From the NCBI GenBank assembly GCA_031363055.1, contig JANLTP010000118.1, forward strand, positions 22,899-86,898: DNA of 64,000 nucleotides. Reading direction: 5' to 3'. Every line of letters starts with the position of its first letter. Within the stretch, counting starts at the first letter, position 1. The position numbers were made by a program, and so were the translations under genes. Positions 34,895 to 44,264 of the stretch are shown here, in pieces. The notes under the pieces are model-generated. The model was not told the origin of the DNA, made no database searches, and was given only the letters and a program-made list of their open reading frames with translations. Source of the DNA: JANLTP01 sp031363055 (GTDB lineage Bacteria; Pseudomonadota; Gammaproteobacteria; Burkholderiales; Burkholderiaceae_E).

Positions 34895-35911
34895 ATGCGT
34901 CACAATACCAAAATGCACTGTGGCACTTTGCCGAACACGGTGCTCATGCGGGCCATGCGCTTGGCACTGCGACTGGCACTGCGACTGGCGCTGGGATTGA
35001 CGTTGGGACTAACGCTGGGATTGGCAGGCAACACCCACGCCCAGTCAATTAATGATCCGGGCTATGACCCGTCTGCGGGGGCTGCACAGTCCGGCAATAC
35101 GCGCAGCCTCTTTCTTGGCACCATCGCAGCGATGGTTGCTCAAAGTCTGGGCAGCGGAATCGGCTCAGCTTTATCGGAAGGGATCGGTGGTTCGATCACG
35201 CGTTGGTTCAACAGTGAACCCAGCCCGAGCGCCGGTAGCACTGCGGCGGCTACTCCGGTACCCGCACCGCGACTCGGCGGCAATTCATCGATGCGCCAAG
35301 CCAGCGAGCGCAAAGCGCGCAAATTGACAGATCCGAAGCTCCAACCTGCGGTTGATATACCGGCGCCGGTCGAACTGCATGCGGGAGTTGCCTTCGAGGT
35401 CCATCGGATTGATCGAAAAGGCAAGGCCAAGGCGGTCGATCCAGCGCGCCATGCGTTTCGCACCGGCGATCGATTCCAGGTGTTTTACCGGCCGAGTCTG
35501 CCCGGCCGGGTCAAGGTCGTTAACGTCAATCCGAGCGGACAAAAGACGCGCATTGAAACGGTTGATGTCGCAGCCGGCGAACTGGTCGCCCTCGGACCCT
35601 ATGAGTTCGTCGATGCCAAAGGCGATGAAACCTTGAAGCTCATTTTGGAGCCTTGCAGCACGCCTTTGCTGACCGCCTCAACAAGAAGCATCATCAAGAC
35701 CACTGCCGTCGCGGCCGATGCCAAACCGCCGATTCAGATTCGTGATTGTGGTGATCTGAAATCGCGCGATAGCTCGACAACCACCCGCAGCATTCGAAAG
35801 TCCACTATGGTTGGCTCAACGGCGTTCGCGCTGGATCGCTTGACGAAAGACGAGATGCGTACCGGCAACGTTGGCGCACGGTCGATTCAAATTACGTTGC
35901 GGCACCGGTAG
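34895..35911 (+). CDS. secreted DUF4384-like protein
   Basis: The ATG at 34895 is preceded by AGGAGA and starts a 338-residue protein; an ATG at 34874 is upstream in frame. A long signal peptide with LxLALxLAL repeats ends near NTHAQ (about residue 50). It is followed by a Gly-rich helix (GTIAAMVAQSLGSGIGSALS), a linker, and a domain with FRTGDRFQVFYRPSLPGRVK and GELVALGPYEFVDAKGDE that resembles DUF4384, a domain often found with caspase-like proteins. It follows the second caspase gene on the same strand, supporting a shared extracytoplasmic role. Confidence 0.78.
   Translation: MRHNTKMHCGTLPNTVLMRAMRLALRLALRLALGLTLGLTLGLAGNTHAQSINDPGYDPSAGAAQSGNTRSLFLGTIAAMVAQSLGSGIGSALSEGIGGSITRWFNSEPSPSAGSTAAATPVPAPRLGGNSSMRQASERKARKLTDPKLQPAVDIPAPVELHAGVAFEVHRIDRKGKAKAVDPARHAFRTGDRFQVFYRPSLPGRVKVVNVNPSGQKTRIETVDVAAGELVALGPYEFVDAKGDETLKLILEPCSTPLLTASTRSIIKTTAVAADAKPPIQIRDCGDLKSRDSSTTTRSIRKSTMVGSTAFALDRLTKDEMRTGNVGARSIQITLRHR
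34961..35028 (+). repeat. 12-bp tandem repeats in a signal-peptide coding region
   Basis: Five and a half 12-base units starting TTGGCACTGCGA encode the leucine-rich core of the signal peptide. The last units have diverged (CTGGCGCTGGGA, TTGACGTTGGGA). Confidence 0.88.
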
Positions 35912-35956
35912 GCGGGTCATCATCTCGCCGGAGACGACATTCGGGAAGCGCGCTAC

Positions 35957-38532
35957 CTATTCTTCGTCGCGATGCTGTTCAAACCAAAGCGTCGCTTGCT
36001 GGCGCGAGCTAACGCCGAGTTTAGCCAGAATCGCCGAGACGTGGTGCTCGATGGTTCGGGTCGAGCGGCTCAGTTGCAGTGCAATCGTTCGATTATCCAT
36101 ACCCTGGGCAACCATCGCCAGCAATTGCCACTGCCGATTGGTCAGTCCGACGGGATTCTTTTGAGTGTCGTGGTTGATCCCGCGCGGCAGCGATTTGACG
36201 ACACTGTCGAGCCATTCTTCGCGCAGACGCGTCAGCGTCGCGTTGGCGCCCAGGCGTTTCAGAATTGTGACCGCTTCACGTCGTCCGCTGCTGTCGCCCG
36301 ACGCGCATGCCAACGCGGTCTCGTAGGGCAATCCGCGGGCAAGCCAAGTCTCGGCCGCGTCGCGCCAGTCGCCTGAAACCATGTGTCGATATTCGAGCGG
36401 CACACTCGGATCCAGCGGCAGGTCGGTCAATCCTACGCGCCAGGCCCAAAAGCCAATTTGCCCCAAGGTCCACGGCACCTGGCAATGCTTGATCAATTCA
36501 AGTGCCAAGCCCGCATACCGTCGCGCAGCGGTCAGATCGCCGATCAGCCAATGGGCCTCGATCAGAGACCGCAACGCAACCACGCGACCAATCGGCCAGC
36601 TCACTTTTTCGATGAGCTCCAACGCCCGCGACAATAACGCAATGGCACCTTCGCCGCCAGTCCGCGCCAAAACCAGGCCGCGAACCAGGTACCAGTACGA
36701 CTCGGACATAAACGACACCGCCATTTGTGCGGTCAATCGATCACTGACTTTAAGCGCGTTGGTGTACTCGCCCGCTTGCAATAGCAAGCGTAACTCGAAG
36801 CCTTGCAGCATCGTTATCGGGCCGATCAGGTCGCGCTGCGTGCAGTGCGCCACGCCGTCGGCGAATAGCTTTCGGCCGCCCGGCAGATCGCAACTGTTAT
36901 CAGCAATACCCATCAACAGAATCCAGCATTGCGCCGCGAGCAGATCGTTATTGGAGTTGCGCGCCTCCTGCAAGATCGCTTCCATCGCTTGGCGCGGAAC
37001 GCCGAGCATGAACGACAATTCGAACGTACTGACCCACCAGAGAATCTCGGTGCGCTGTGCGCTCGCGGTGGTCAACTCGCGATAGTGACTCACCCGAGTC
37101 AACAACTGCCGAGCAGACTCGAGATCGCCTTCTTTGGCGCTGCCCTCGGCCAAATAGAACAACAGGATCGCGCGATCAAAACTTGGGCTGATCCGCTCTT
37201 CGAGGGCGAGTGCGGCGAGCACCTCGTGTTGGAAAACCAGTGCGAGGTGGCGCGCAACAAGAAGGCCATCCGCAAGGTGCTGCTCATGTTGCGTAGAATC
37301 GCGTCGGCGTCGCCGGACTCCAGCCAGAACTGGCGCGCCTGGCGGCAACACTCAAAGGCACGATCGGGTTCGCCGCTTTGAACCAGTGCCCAAGCGTATG
37401 AATCGAGCCACTCGGCCCGCAACGTAGATGTCGGACTCGTGTGTTCGAGTGCCAGGTGCCAATAATTGACCGCTTCGCGATAAGAGTTAGCGGCAAAGGC
37501 AGCGCGCGCCGCTGTCGGCGCGGCCTCGCCCAGAACGTCGAATGCTTGCGCGTGCAGCGCGTGATGCACTTGCTGCGCCAAGGTCAGCGGCCGCTTGAGC
37601 ATTTCGGCATGCAGGAACGTGCGCTCCTGCGCCGACAGATCGGCCAGCACGGCCAGCCGAATCATTTCATGTTCGAAGACCCAGTAGCCGTTTTGCTCGA
37701 CCAGCCAAATTTGCGTCCGGCACACCGCCAACGCGGCGTCGTTGTACTCGGGCAAAGCCTGCAGCAATTTTCGGTCGATACGGTCGGGATGAATAGCCAG
37801 TGCCCGCACCAAGCGCTGCGCGTCGGGCGGCAGCGACAGCAGCCGCTGCCGCGCCAGTTGCAGCAAGGTGTCGGGCGTCGGCCCTTTGCGCCAGCGCAAC
37901 GCCGAGGCAAGAAACAAGGGATTGCCGCGAGTCAGATCGTACATTCCCGAGGGGCCATGCCTAACGTCGCGCGCCATCGCTTCGACTGCGGTTTGGCTCA
38001 ATCGCTCGAGTTGTATTTCATGCTGATGATCGATGGGCAGCGTTGACTGGATCGACGAGCGCGCCCGCGCCGATTCGGGTTCGAACTCGCGAAGAGTCAA
38101 TAACATCAGTAGTTTGAGCTGCGCACAGCGGCGAGCCAAAAGGCGCAGGAAATCCAAAGTCGCTTGATCGGCCCAATGAATATCCTCGATGCAGATCATC
38201 CGCACGGTCGGTTGGCTCGCCAGATCATCGACCAGGGCCTCGAACAGATGCCAGGATTTTGTTGAAGACGACAGGCGTTGGCGAAGCGATCCCGGCAATT
38301 GCAAAGCAAGATCTTCGATCGGACCCAGCGTACGTGCCGCCTCGGTAGCCCCGCAATAGCCGAAAACTGCTTGCACTGGGTTGTGTGCCGCCAGAAAACT
38401 GCGCAGCAGCGCGGTCTTGCCGATTCCTGCTTCGCCACTGACAAGCGCCTAACTGCCCGTGCCAGCCATCGCGCCCTTCAAGAGCGATTCAAGGATCCCG
38501 ATGGAGGCGGTTCTTTCGAGCAGCGTTGTCAT
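35957..38532 (-). pseudogene. LuxR-type regulator with AAA domain, broken by a stop and a frameshift
   Basis: The gene would encode about 858 residues with an N-terminal AAA ATPase domain (Walker A GEAGIGKT, Walker B MICIEDIHWAD), a long helical repeat region, and a C-terminal LuxR helix-turn-helix (LTNRQWQLLAMVAQGMDNRT, STRTIEHHVSAILAKLGVSS). From the ATG at 38532 the frame meets a TAG at 38449-38451 just before Walker A. Near 37255-37275 the frame shifts as if one base were lost (MAFLL then ARHLALVF in another frame). Two separate lesions suggest real decay, though assembly error cannot be excluded. It resembles MalT/large LuxR regulators; its target genes are unknown. Confidence 0.85.
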
Positions 38533-38597
38533 GGGACCGAACGGAGCGGGACAGGGCGGGTGATGATGCTCGAATATGCCAGCTTGCCAAGCAGTGC

Positions 38598-39104
38598 TTA
38601 ATGGGCTTGATTGGCGGACTCACCCGCGCGCTGGAGAATTTCCAGCTCCAGCGCTGGTGCAATAAAGATGCCTTCGCGCTTGAATGTGTCAATGACAGGT
38701 TTGATGGCAGTGATTAATGAGCGCTGCTTGGCGAGCAAAAGTATGCCGATAGTCCCTATGACTTTGAGTGCATGGGCAGCCGCTACTTGCCGGCCTATCC
38801 GCTCATCGATCAAAAGTGGCGATCGTAACGCCAATGCCAGTCCGATCGCAGCGGCTTCACCTGGACCAAGTCCTGCGGCGTTGACCGATTCAAGGCGCGG
38901 CGACTGAGGCTGACGACTCAACCAGCCAGTTGCAAATGCTTGCTCAATCACTCGCGCGCCGGGCCTCTCCAGATCGTCGGCGCATTCGCGGATCACGACA
39001 TCCGGTACGATGACCTTGCCCGCAACCAGTGCGAGGATCTCCAGGTGCCCCGCACGTGCCAAAACAATTAAAGGACTTGCGTCGGCAACAATCAAGTCAG
39101 CCAA
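38598..39104 (-). CDS. DUF3368 PIN-like toxin
   Basis: The 168-residue protein starts at TTG 39104 (MADLIVADASPLIVLARAGH), overlapping the antitoxin by eight bases. PIN-type acidic residues are visible (ADAS, PGEAAAIGLA, LLIDERIGRQVA). DUF3368 proteins are predicted ribonuclease toxins of type II systems, matched with UPF0175 antitoxins. The frame could be extended to 39224, but those residues are unconserved and lie inside the antitoxin. Confidence 0.85.
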   Translation of the reverse strand: MADLIVADASPLIVLARAGHLEILALVAGKVIVPDVVIRECADDLERPGARVIEQAFATGWLSRQPQSPRLESVNAAGLGPGEAAAIGLALALRSPLLIDERIGRQVAAAHALKVIGTIGILLLAKQRSLITAIKPVIDTFKREGIFIAPALELEILQRAGESANQAH

Positions 39105-39420
39105 GTGCTTTGACTTCGTTGTCGAGTTCAGTCGGATCGTAATCAATGACCGGCAGGCCAAGGACGCCCAGCAGTTCCATAAACTGCTCAACGCTGATGT
39201 TGGCGATGCGCGCTGCCAAGCCAAGGCTCACCACTCGAGCGCGCAAGAGCTGGACGGCCAAGGCACTCGCGACCCCGTAACGAAGCAAGGTGTCGTCCAT
39301 GGGTACGGTGACACACAGGGGCCGCCCATGTTTGGTTAACAGCGAAAGAGTTCCGGATTCGCAAGCGCGAACCAGATCACCGGTACGCTCGCGCAGGTCT
39401 CGAACAGTGAACGATTCCAT
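39097..39420 (-). CDS. UPF0175/Phd-like antitoxin
   Basis: The ATG at 39420, with GGAG six bases upstream, starts a 107-residue protein. The N-terminus (ESFTVRDLRERTGDLVRA) resembles Phd/YefM DNA-binding domains and the C-terminus (ISVEQFMELLGVLGLPVIDY) is typical of UPF0175 antitoxins. It precedes and overlaps the PIN toxin by eight bases, the standard order. It probably represses its own promoter. Confidence 0.85.
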   Translation of the reverse strand: MESFTVRDLRERTGDLVRACESGTLSLLTKHGRPLCVTVPMDDTLLRYGVASALAVQLLRARVVSLGLAARIANISVEQFMELLGVLGLPVIDYDPTELDNEVKALG

Positions 39421-39682
39421 GGCAGCTCCAATTGATCTATAAAGTGATAGCACAATAATTCGGTGTGAGTGATTGCATCGCTGGTATAAAACTTAAAGCG
39501 AGCCGAATCGAAACGCACCCGTCGATGTGTCCAGCTCGACTTAATTCAGCTAAATAGCAGCAACCTGAATAATGTCTAATAGGCAGCGCTATTCGCTGTT
39601 CGCTACTCACTTATCGCGCCTTGAACCAATGACCAAGCGTTCTGGGTAAGGCGAACCCGCGTCCGCAAACATCCAGTGTCTG

Positions 39683-40342
39683 GTGGTCGATGACGACACC
39701 AGCATTCGGCTCGAGCTTCAGTCCTATTTGCAGGGGTTCGGCATCACGGCCCAGGCGGCTGCCAATGCGGCCGAGATGCGCCTGTTGATGGCAACGACCG
39801 CCTTCGATGTGGTCATTCTCGATATCATGTTGCCCGATCAAAGCGGCTTGTCACTGTGCAAATGGGTCACTGAAACCTTCAGTGCTGCGGTCATCATGTT
39901 GACCGCGCACGGCGATCCGGCCAGCCGCGTGTTGGGTCTTGAAATGGGCGCTGATGACTATCTGGCCAAACCATTCGAGCCGCGCGAGTTGGTGGCGCAT
40001 ATTCATGCGGTGTTGCGACGTGGTCGGCTGAGCGGTCTTGACGCAGATCACCCGATGAGGCATTGGTGGCGCGACACCTTGTTCAAGCGACTGTTCGTGT
40101 TGATGTGGGCGGCGCTGTTCGTGAGCCATTTCGCAGCTTATGTGATCGTCAGTCTGGTGACTTCCTGGGCCAATGGTTCGGACCCGGACTTCCGGGGTGG
40201 CCCCAGGCCTTTGCCAACCACGCCGCGATTGCCGTCGGGCCCGGTCCAGACTGACACACAAGCGAGCCGGATGCGTCGGCATGCGGATGCAAACATGCGA
40301 ACATGTAGTTCCCGGACCCAACCAAAAAAGAGATTAAAGACC
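39683..40342 (+). pseudogene. remnant of a two-component pair: receiver domain joined to a kinase N-terminus
   Basis: Residues 1-115 are a response-regulator receiver with VVDDDT, the phospho-acceptor Asp in VVILDIMLPDQSG and Lys in YLAKPFEP. The winged-helix output domain is missing. The frame instead runs into MRHWWRDTLFKRLFVLMWAA, the N-terminal membrane helix of a histidine kinase, stops resembling anything after about 30 residues, and continues without a stop into the glutathione transferase gene. No good start exists upstream (only GTG at 39683). Two deletions in a regulator-kinase operon explain this. Confidence 0.75.
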
Positions 40343-40957
40343 ATGAAGTTCTACGACTCAGTAGGGCCCAACCCGCGTGTGGTACGTATCTTTGCGGCCG
40401 AGCGCGGTGTTGCACTCGAGAAGATTGCCGTCGATCTGCGCGGTGGCGAAAATCGTCAGCCAGCCTATCTGGCCAAAAATCCGGGTGGGCAGTTACCCGC
40501 GCTCGAATTCGACGACGGCTTTGTACTCGCCGAAATTACTGCGATCTGCGAGTACCTGGACGAAATTGCAAGCACCGGTGCTTCGCTGATCGGCTCAAAT
40601 GCCCTTGAGCGCGCCGAAACCCGCATGTGGGTACGCCGCATTGACCTCTACATTCTCGAGCCGATCGGTTCAGGCTTTCGTTATGCCGAAGGCTTGAAGA
40701 TGTTTCAGACGCGCATGCGTTGCATCCCGCAGGCGGCCGACGACCTGAAACTCATGGCGCAAGAAAAACTGACTTGGCTTAACGGCCTGATGGCAGGCAA
40801 GGAGTTCGTTTGCGGCAATCGGCTGACCTTGGCCGATATCTTGTTGTTCGTGTTTCTGGACTTCGGCAAGAACGTTGGTCAGCCATTGAATACGGCTAAC
40901 GCCAATATCATCGCTCACTATGAACGAATGAAGGCTCGGCCGAGTTCCGCCGCGTGA
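40343..40957 (+). CDS. glutathione S-transferase family protein
   Basis: The ATG at 40343, after AAAGAGATTAAAG, starts a 204-residue GST. The N-terminal thioredoxin-like domain has MKFYDSVGPNPRVVRIFAAE and QLPALEFDDGFVLAEITAIC; the helical C-terminal domain has GNRLTLADILLFVFLDFG. The family conjugates glutathione to electrophiles or reduces small molecules. The upstream two-component remnant is in the same frame with no stop between them, so a fused product could be made if the upstream start is used. The 3' end overlaps the convergent M14 gene by 40 bases. Confidence 0.9.
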   Translation: MKFYDSVGPNPRVVRIFAAERGVALEKIAVDLRGGENRQPAYLAKNPGGQLPALEFDDGFVLAEITAICEYLDEIASTGASLIGSNALERAETRMWVRRIDLYILEPIGSGFRYAEGLKMFQTRMRCIPQAADDLKLMAQEKLTWLNGLMAGKEFVCGNRLTLADILLFVFLDFGKNVGQPLNTANANIIAHYERMKARPSSAA

Positions 40958-41901
40958 ATCGGCCTGGTCAGATAAACCGCCTCGCGCCCGACCACCGGGT
41001 GGCGAGTCGGCATCAAAATTGTGCAGTCCTCGCACAGCGCTCTGATTTCATCATCCGCATCGGTGGCAATCAACGCATCCTTCGGGAACGACTCAAATCC
41101 CTTGTAAGCGCCAGTGAAGCGGAACTGCGCGGTCTTGACCATGCAGGTCTTCAATAACTCGAAGCGCCGCTGCGGTGGTGGCCGTGGCCGAGGCTCGTTG
41201 ACGGTGATCAAGCCAAAATAGCCGAGGAATGCCTCGGCAACGCCGAGGGCGAGCGTACTGGTGTTGCGCAGGAAATGCTGGCCGCACTCTGCAACCAGGG
41301 CGCTACCGGTGCCGGTCGGCGCCGCAAAATGTCCATACTGAATAATCGGTACACCCGAGCCCAGTCCTTGCGGCATTGACATGTGTACGCTGGGTGTACC
41401 CATCGCACATGCGAGCAAGGCATTGCGCTCGAAACTCTGATAGACCCAGAACGGTTCAACGTCTTGCGAGGTCGAGTGCAAGTCGAGCAAGTGATCTGCT
41501 TGCGCAAACACCGGTCGCAATTCGCGGGCGCGTACGAGCTCCGGACTCTGTTCGGCGCTATTGAGCAAATCCTCGGACCAGATACGATTGAAGTTGTGCA
41601 CCAGTTGTCGGCTCTCGAAAGGCCGCGTCGCGTCGAAACTCTCATAAGCCGCAACGTTCGAAAAGCTCAGAGTCAGGCTGCCGATCTTCGGCCGCACGGC
41701 AGTGTCGAGCAGGTGCGTGATCGCACTCATGCCACAGAATTCATTGCCATGCGTGAGCGCATTGATCAACACGTTCGGGCCGGGTCGACCAGACTCGAAG
41801 CGATGCACGTAATCAATGCCGGTATTGCCTTTGCGGTAGGCCTGCAAGTCTCGCGGCAGTACCTCGAGCGGCGTCGGCGGATTTGTTGAGGGAGCGTTCA
41901 T
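40918..41901 (-). CDS. M14 family deacylase (succinylglutamate desuccinylase/aspartoacylase-like)
   Basis: The ATG at 41901 starts a 327-residue zinc enzyme. Zinc ligands His51 and Glu54 lie in THGNE and His142 in DLHSTSQDVEP. The family removes acyl groups from N-acyl amino acids or acts as a carboxypeptidase. An upstream ATG at 41934 in the same frame would overlap the Bug gene. The neighbouring gene encodes a Bug-type binding protein, suggesting uptake and hydrolysis of one carboxylated compound. Confidence 0.87.
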   Translation of the reverse strand: MNAPSTNPPTPLEVLPRDLQAYRKGNTGIDYVHRFESGRPGPNVLINALTHGNEFCGMSAITHLLDTAVRPKIGSLTLSFSNVAAYESFDATRPFESRQLVHNFNRIWSEDLLNSAEQSPELVRARELRPVFAQADHLLDLHSTSQDVEPFWVYQSFERNALLACAMGTPSVHMSMPQGLGSGVPIIQYGHFAAPTGTGSALVAECGQHFLRNTSTLALGVAEAFLGYFGLITVNEPRPRPPPQRRFELLKTCMVKTAQFRFTGAYKGFESFPKDALIATDADDEIRALCEDCTILMPTRHPVVGREAVYLTRPIHAAELGRAFIRS

Positions 41902-41934
41902 CAGGTGGAAAGATTCATTCGGTGGGTGGAGCAA

Positions 41935-42900
41935 TTATTGTCCAACGTTACCGGCCTGGATGACCTCGCGCCAGCGACGACGGTCGGCCTCCAGGCGGCG
42001 GGTGAATGCTTCAGGTCCCTCATAAAGCGGTGAAAAACCGCTGTCCTGCAGGCGGCGCAAGAACACCGGATCCTGCATGATTTGCCGAATGGCGTCGTCC
42101 CAGCGTTTAACAGTTTCGACCGGCATCGCCTTGGGGCCACACAAACCAAACCAGCCGGTGACTTCGAACCCGGGCAAGGTGTCCGCGATGCGCGGCAGGT
42201 CCGGGAACAAGGGAAACTTCGAGGGGTCGCCCTGCGCGAGTAATCGCAACTGGCCAGCCTGTACCTGCCGGGTGACGTCACCGAGATTGGTGATCATGAA
42301 ATCAATGCGCCCGCCAATGACGTCAATCAAGGCCGGGGCCGCGCCTTTATAGGGCACATGCAACATGTCGACTTTGGCCAGACGTTTGAGCATTTCTCCG
42401 GATAAATGCTGGGCCGAGCCGGGTCCCGGACTGGCGAAGGTCAATTGTCCCGGTTTCGCGCGCGCCGCAGTGAGAATGTCAGACAAGTTTTGGTACGCAC
42501 TTGATGCCGGTACGACCAAGCCGTAGGACGACAAGGTCAGGTTCGATATCGGGATCAATTCAACGCCCGGGTCGGAGGGGATTTTTGCGCCGATCAGTTG
42601 CGGCGAGATCGACAAGGTGCTCATCGGGCATTGAAACAGCAGGTAGCCATCGGCAGCCTCGCGAGCGACGATATCAGCGCCGATGATGCCGTTCATCCCG
42701 GGCCGGTTCTCGACAAGGACGCGTTGGCCCAGCAAGGGCGCGACGGCGTCAGCGATGAAGCGCGAAATCAGATCGCTAGACCCACCTGGAGCCTGGCCGA
42801 CGATAATGCGAAGCGGGCGCTCCGGGAATGCGGCCAGGACGCAGACACTCGACAGGCCAAGGATGATACTCGTGACCAGGTTTGTCATCAGTCGGCACAT
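41935..42900 (-). CDS. Bug/TctC-type tricarboxylate-transporter binding protein
   Basis: This 321-residue secreted protein has a signal peptide (IILGLSSVCVLAAFP) followed by PERPLRIIVGQAPGGSSDLI, FASPGPGSAQHLSGEM, HVPYKGAAPALIDVIGG and the C-terminal GFEVTGWFGL, all hallmarks of the Bug family expanded in Burkholderiales. It would bind a small carboxylate in the periplasm. No TctA/TctB membrane partner is present in the window. It is co-directional with the M14 deacylase. Confidence 0.93.
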   Translation of the reverse strand: MCRLMTNLVTSIILGLSSVCVLAAFPERPLRIIVGQAPGGSSDLISRFIADAVAPLLGQRVLVENRPGMNGIIGADIVAREAADGYLLFQCPMSTLSISPQLIGAKIPSDPGVELIPISNLTLSSYGLVVPASSAYQNLSDILTAARAKPGQLTFASPGPGSAQHLSGEMLKRLAKVDMLHVPYKGAAPALIDVIGGRIDFMITNLGDVTRQVQAGQLRLLAQGDPSKFPLFPDLPRIADTLPGFEVTGWFGLCGPKAMPVETVKRWDDAIRQIMQDPVFLRRLQDSGFSPLYEGPEAFTRRLEADRRRWREVIQAGNVGQ

Positions 42901-43011
42901 CGTTCAGTCTCTCAAGGCGAATCGTTATTCAAAATCGTCGTTCAATATAACGCCTTTTCGTCGAACCGTACTTTGCTGATAATCTCTCGATCCGTCCGAT
43001 CGAGTCCTGCC

Positions 43012-43485
43012 ATGTTGATTGCCCAACTCTCCGACTTGCATGTTCGCCCGGCGGGTCAACTGTACAAAGGAGTCGCCGATTCCAATCGTATGTTGCGCGA
43101 AGCGATCGATCATTTGCTGGCGCTTGATCAGCGGCCTGATCTGGTACTGCTGAGCGGTGATCTGGTCGACGAAGGTCAACCACAGGAGTATGCCAACGCG
43201 GTGGAACTATTGCGTGCGTTGACGATCATCCGTTCGTTCTCGAATATTGAGGCGGTACTCTGTGGTCGTGTGCATCGCTCGATGATCCGGCGCTGGGCCG
43301 GTACCGTCGTGATTGCCTGCCCGAGCACGACCACCGAGATCGCCCTGCAACTGCATGTCGATGCGCCGTCGCAATCGTATCTGGCGCCGCCCGCGTGTAT
43401 GTTGCATCTCTGGGATCCGGCGCAGGGGCTCGTCAGCCACTTGAGCCACATCGGCCAGTTTGCGGGGCCATTCCCGTTTGCTTGA
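43012..43485 (+). pseudogene. CpdA-like metallophosphoesterase with internal deletion
   Basis: From the ATG at 43012 the start matches class III phosphodiesterases (MLIAQLSDLH, LVLLSGDLVD, metal ligands D8, H10, D50). The middle part with GNHD and the later HH motif is gone: NAVELLRAL runs straight into the C-terminal VLCGRVHRSM. The usual CGHxH now reads CGRVH, so a metal ligand is also replaced by Arg. About 100 residues appear lost in frame. The product is unlikely to be an active phosphodiesterase. Confidence 0.8.
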
Positions 43486-43556
43486 GGAAATTTCGTTTGT
43501 CTGTGCGGTCTGCCAGTGCCTGTGCAGTGTGCCCGAACCTGTGATTGAATGATTCC

Positions 43557-44264
43557 ATGTACCAACACAACGACCAACCGATCAGCGATCTGGCTTATTT
43601 CCGGACTCTGGTCGCCGATACAACCCGAATCCCTTTGCTCGAGGCGGCGGCCTCGCTCGCGCAAGATGAGTACCCTGGCCTGGATCTGCAAAAGGTGCTG
43701 TTCCGCATCGACGAGTTTGGCAAGGGGCTGGCGGAACGTTGCCGCAACGCCTCAACCGAGCAAAAGCGCCTGCAAATCACCGCCACTTATTTTTATCGGG
43801 AGTTGGGCTTCGCCGGCAACGTCAATGACTACTACGACCCGGAGAACAGCTTCATCCACAAGGTGTTGGAAAAGCGCCGTGGCATTCCGATTAGCCTGGC
43901 GATCATCTTCATGGAACTGGCCGGCATCGTCGGGCTGAGTGCCGAGGGCATTTCATTCCCGGGTCATTTCCTCATCAAGGTCAATTTGCATGAGGGTCCG
44001 GTCGTGCTCGACCCGTTCACCGGCAGCAGTCTGTCCAAGGATGACATTGGCGAGCGCCTGGGCGCGTATCGTCAGCATCTGGGACTGGCGGAGGACCAGG
44101 AGGTGCCGATCGGAATGTTTCTGCAGTCAGCGAATGCACGGGCGATTCTGTTGCGCATGCTCGGCAATTTGCGCGAAATCTACGGTCAACAGCGGCAAAG
44201 CGAAAAGCTCAAGCGGGTGCTGGAGCGGATTGCGATACTTGAGCCGGTGCAGACCGCCTCGTGA
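43557..44264 (+). CDS. SirB1-like transglutaminase/TPR-fold protein
   Basis: The ATG at 43557 starts a 235-residue protein; an in-frame TTG at 43545 is an alternative. It matches the SirB1 family: DYYDPENSFIHKVLEKRRG, IPISLAIIFMELA, GFPGHFLIKV-like (SFPGHFLIKV) and LQSANARAILLRMLGNL. The family has a transglutaminase-like core without a full catalytic triad, and its function is not established. It overlaps the acyl-CoA carboxylase start by four bases (GTGA), so translation may be coupled. Confidence 0.88.
   Translation: MYQHNDQPISDLAYFRTLVADTTRIPLLEAAASLAQDEYPGLDLQKVLFRIDEFGKGLAERCRNASTEQKRLQITATYFYRELGFAGNVNDYYDPENSFIHKVLEKRRGIPISLAIIFMELAGIVGLSAEGISFPGHFLIKVNLHEGPVVLDPFTGSSLSKDDIGERLGAYRQHLGLAEDQEVPIGMFLQSANARAILLRMLGNLREIYGQQRQSEKLKRVLERIAILEPVQTAS

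Noticed and set aside
42598..43011. N-terminal extension of the phosphodiesterase frame to 42598
   Set aside because: It runs antisense to the Bug binding-protein gene; conserved sequence starts at the ATG 43012.
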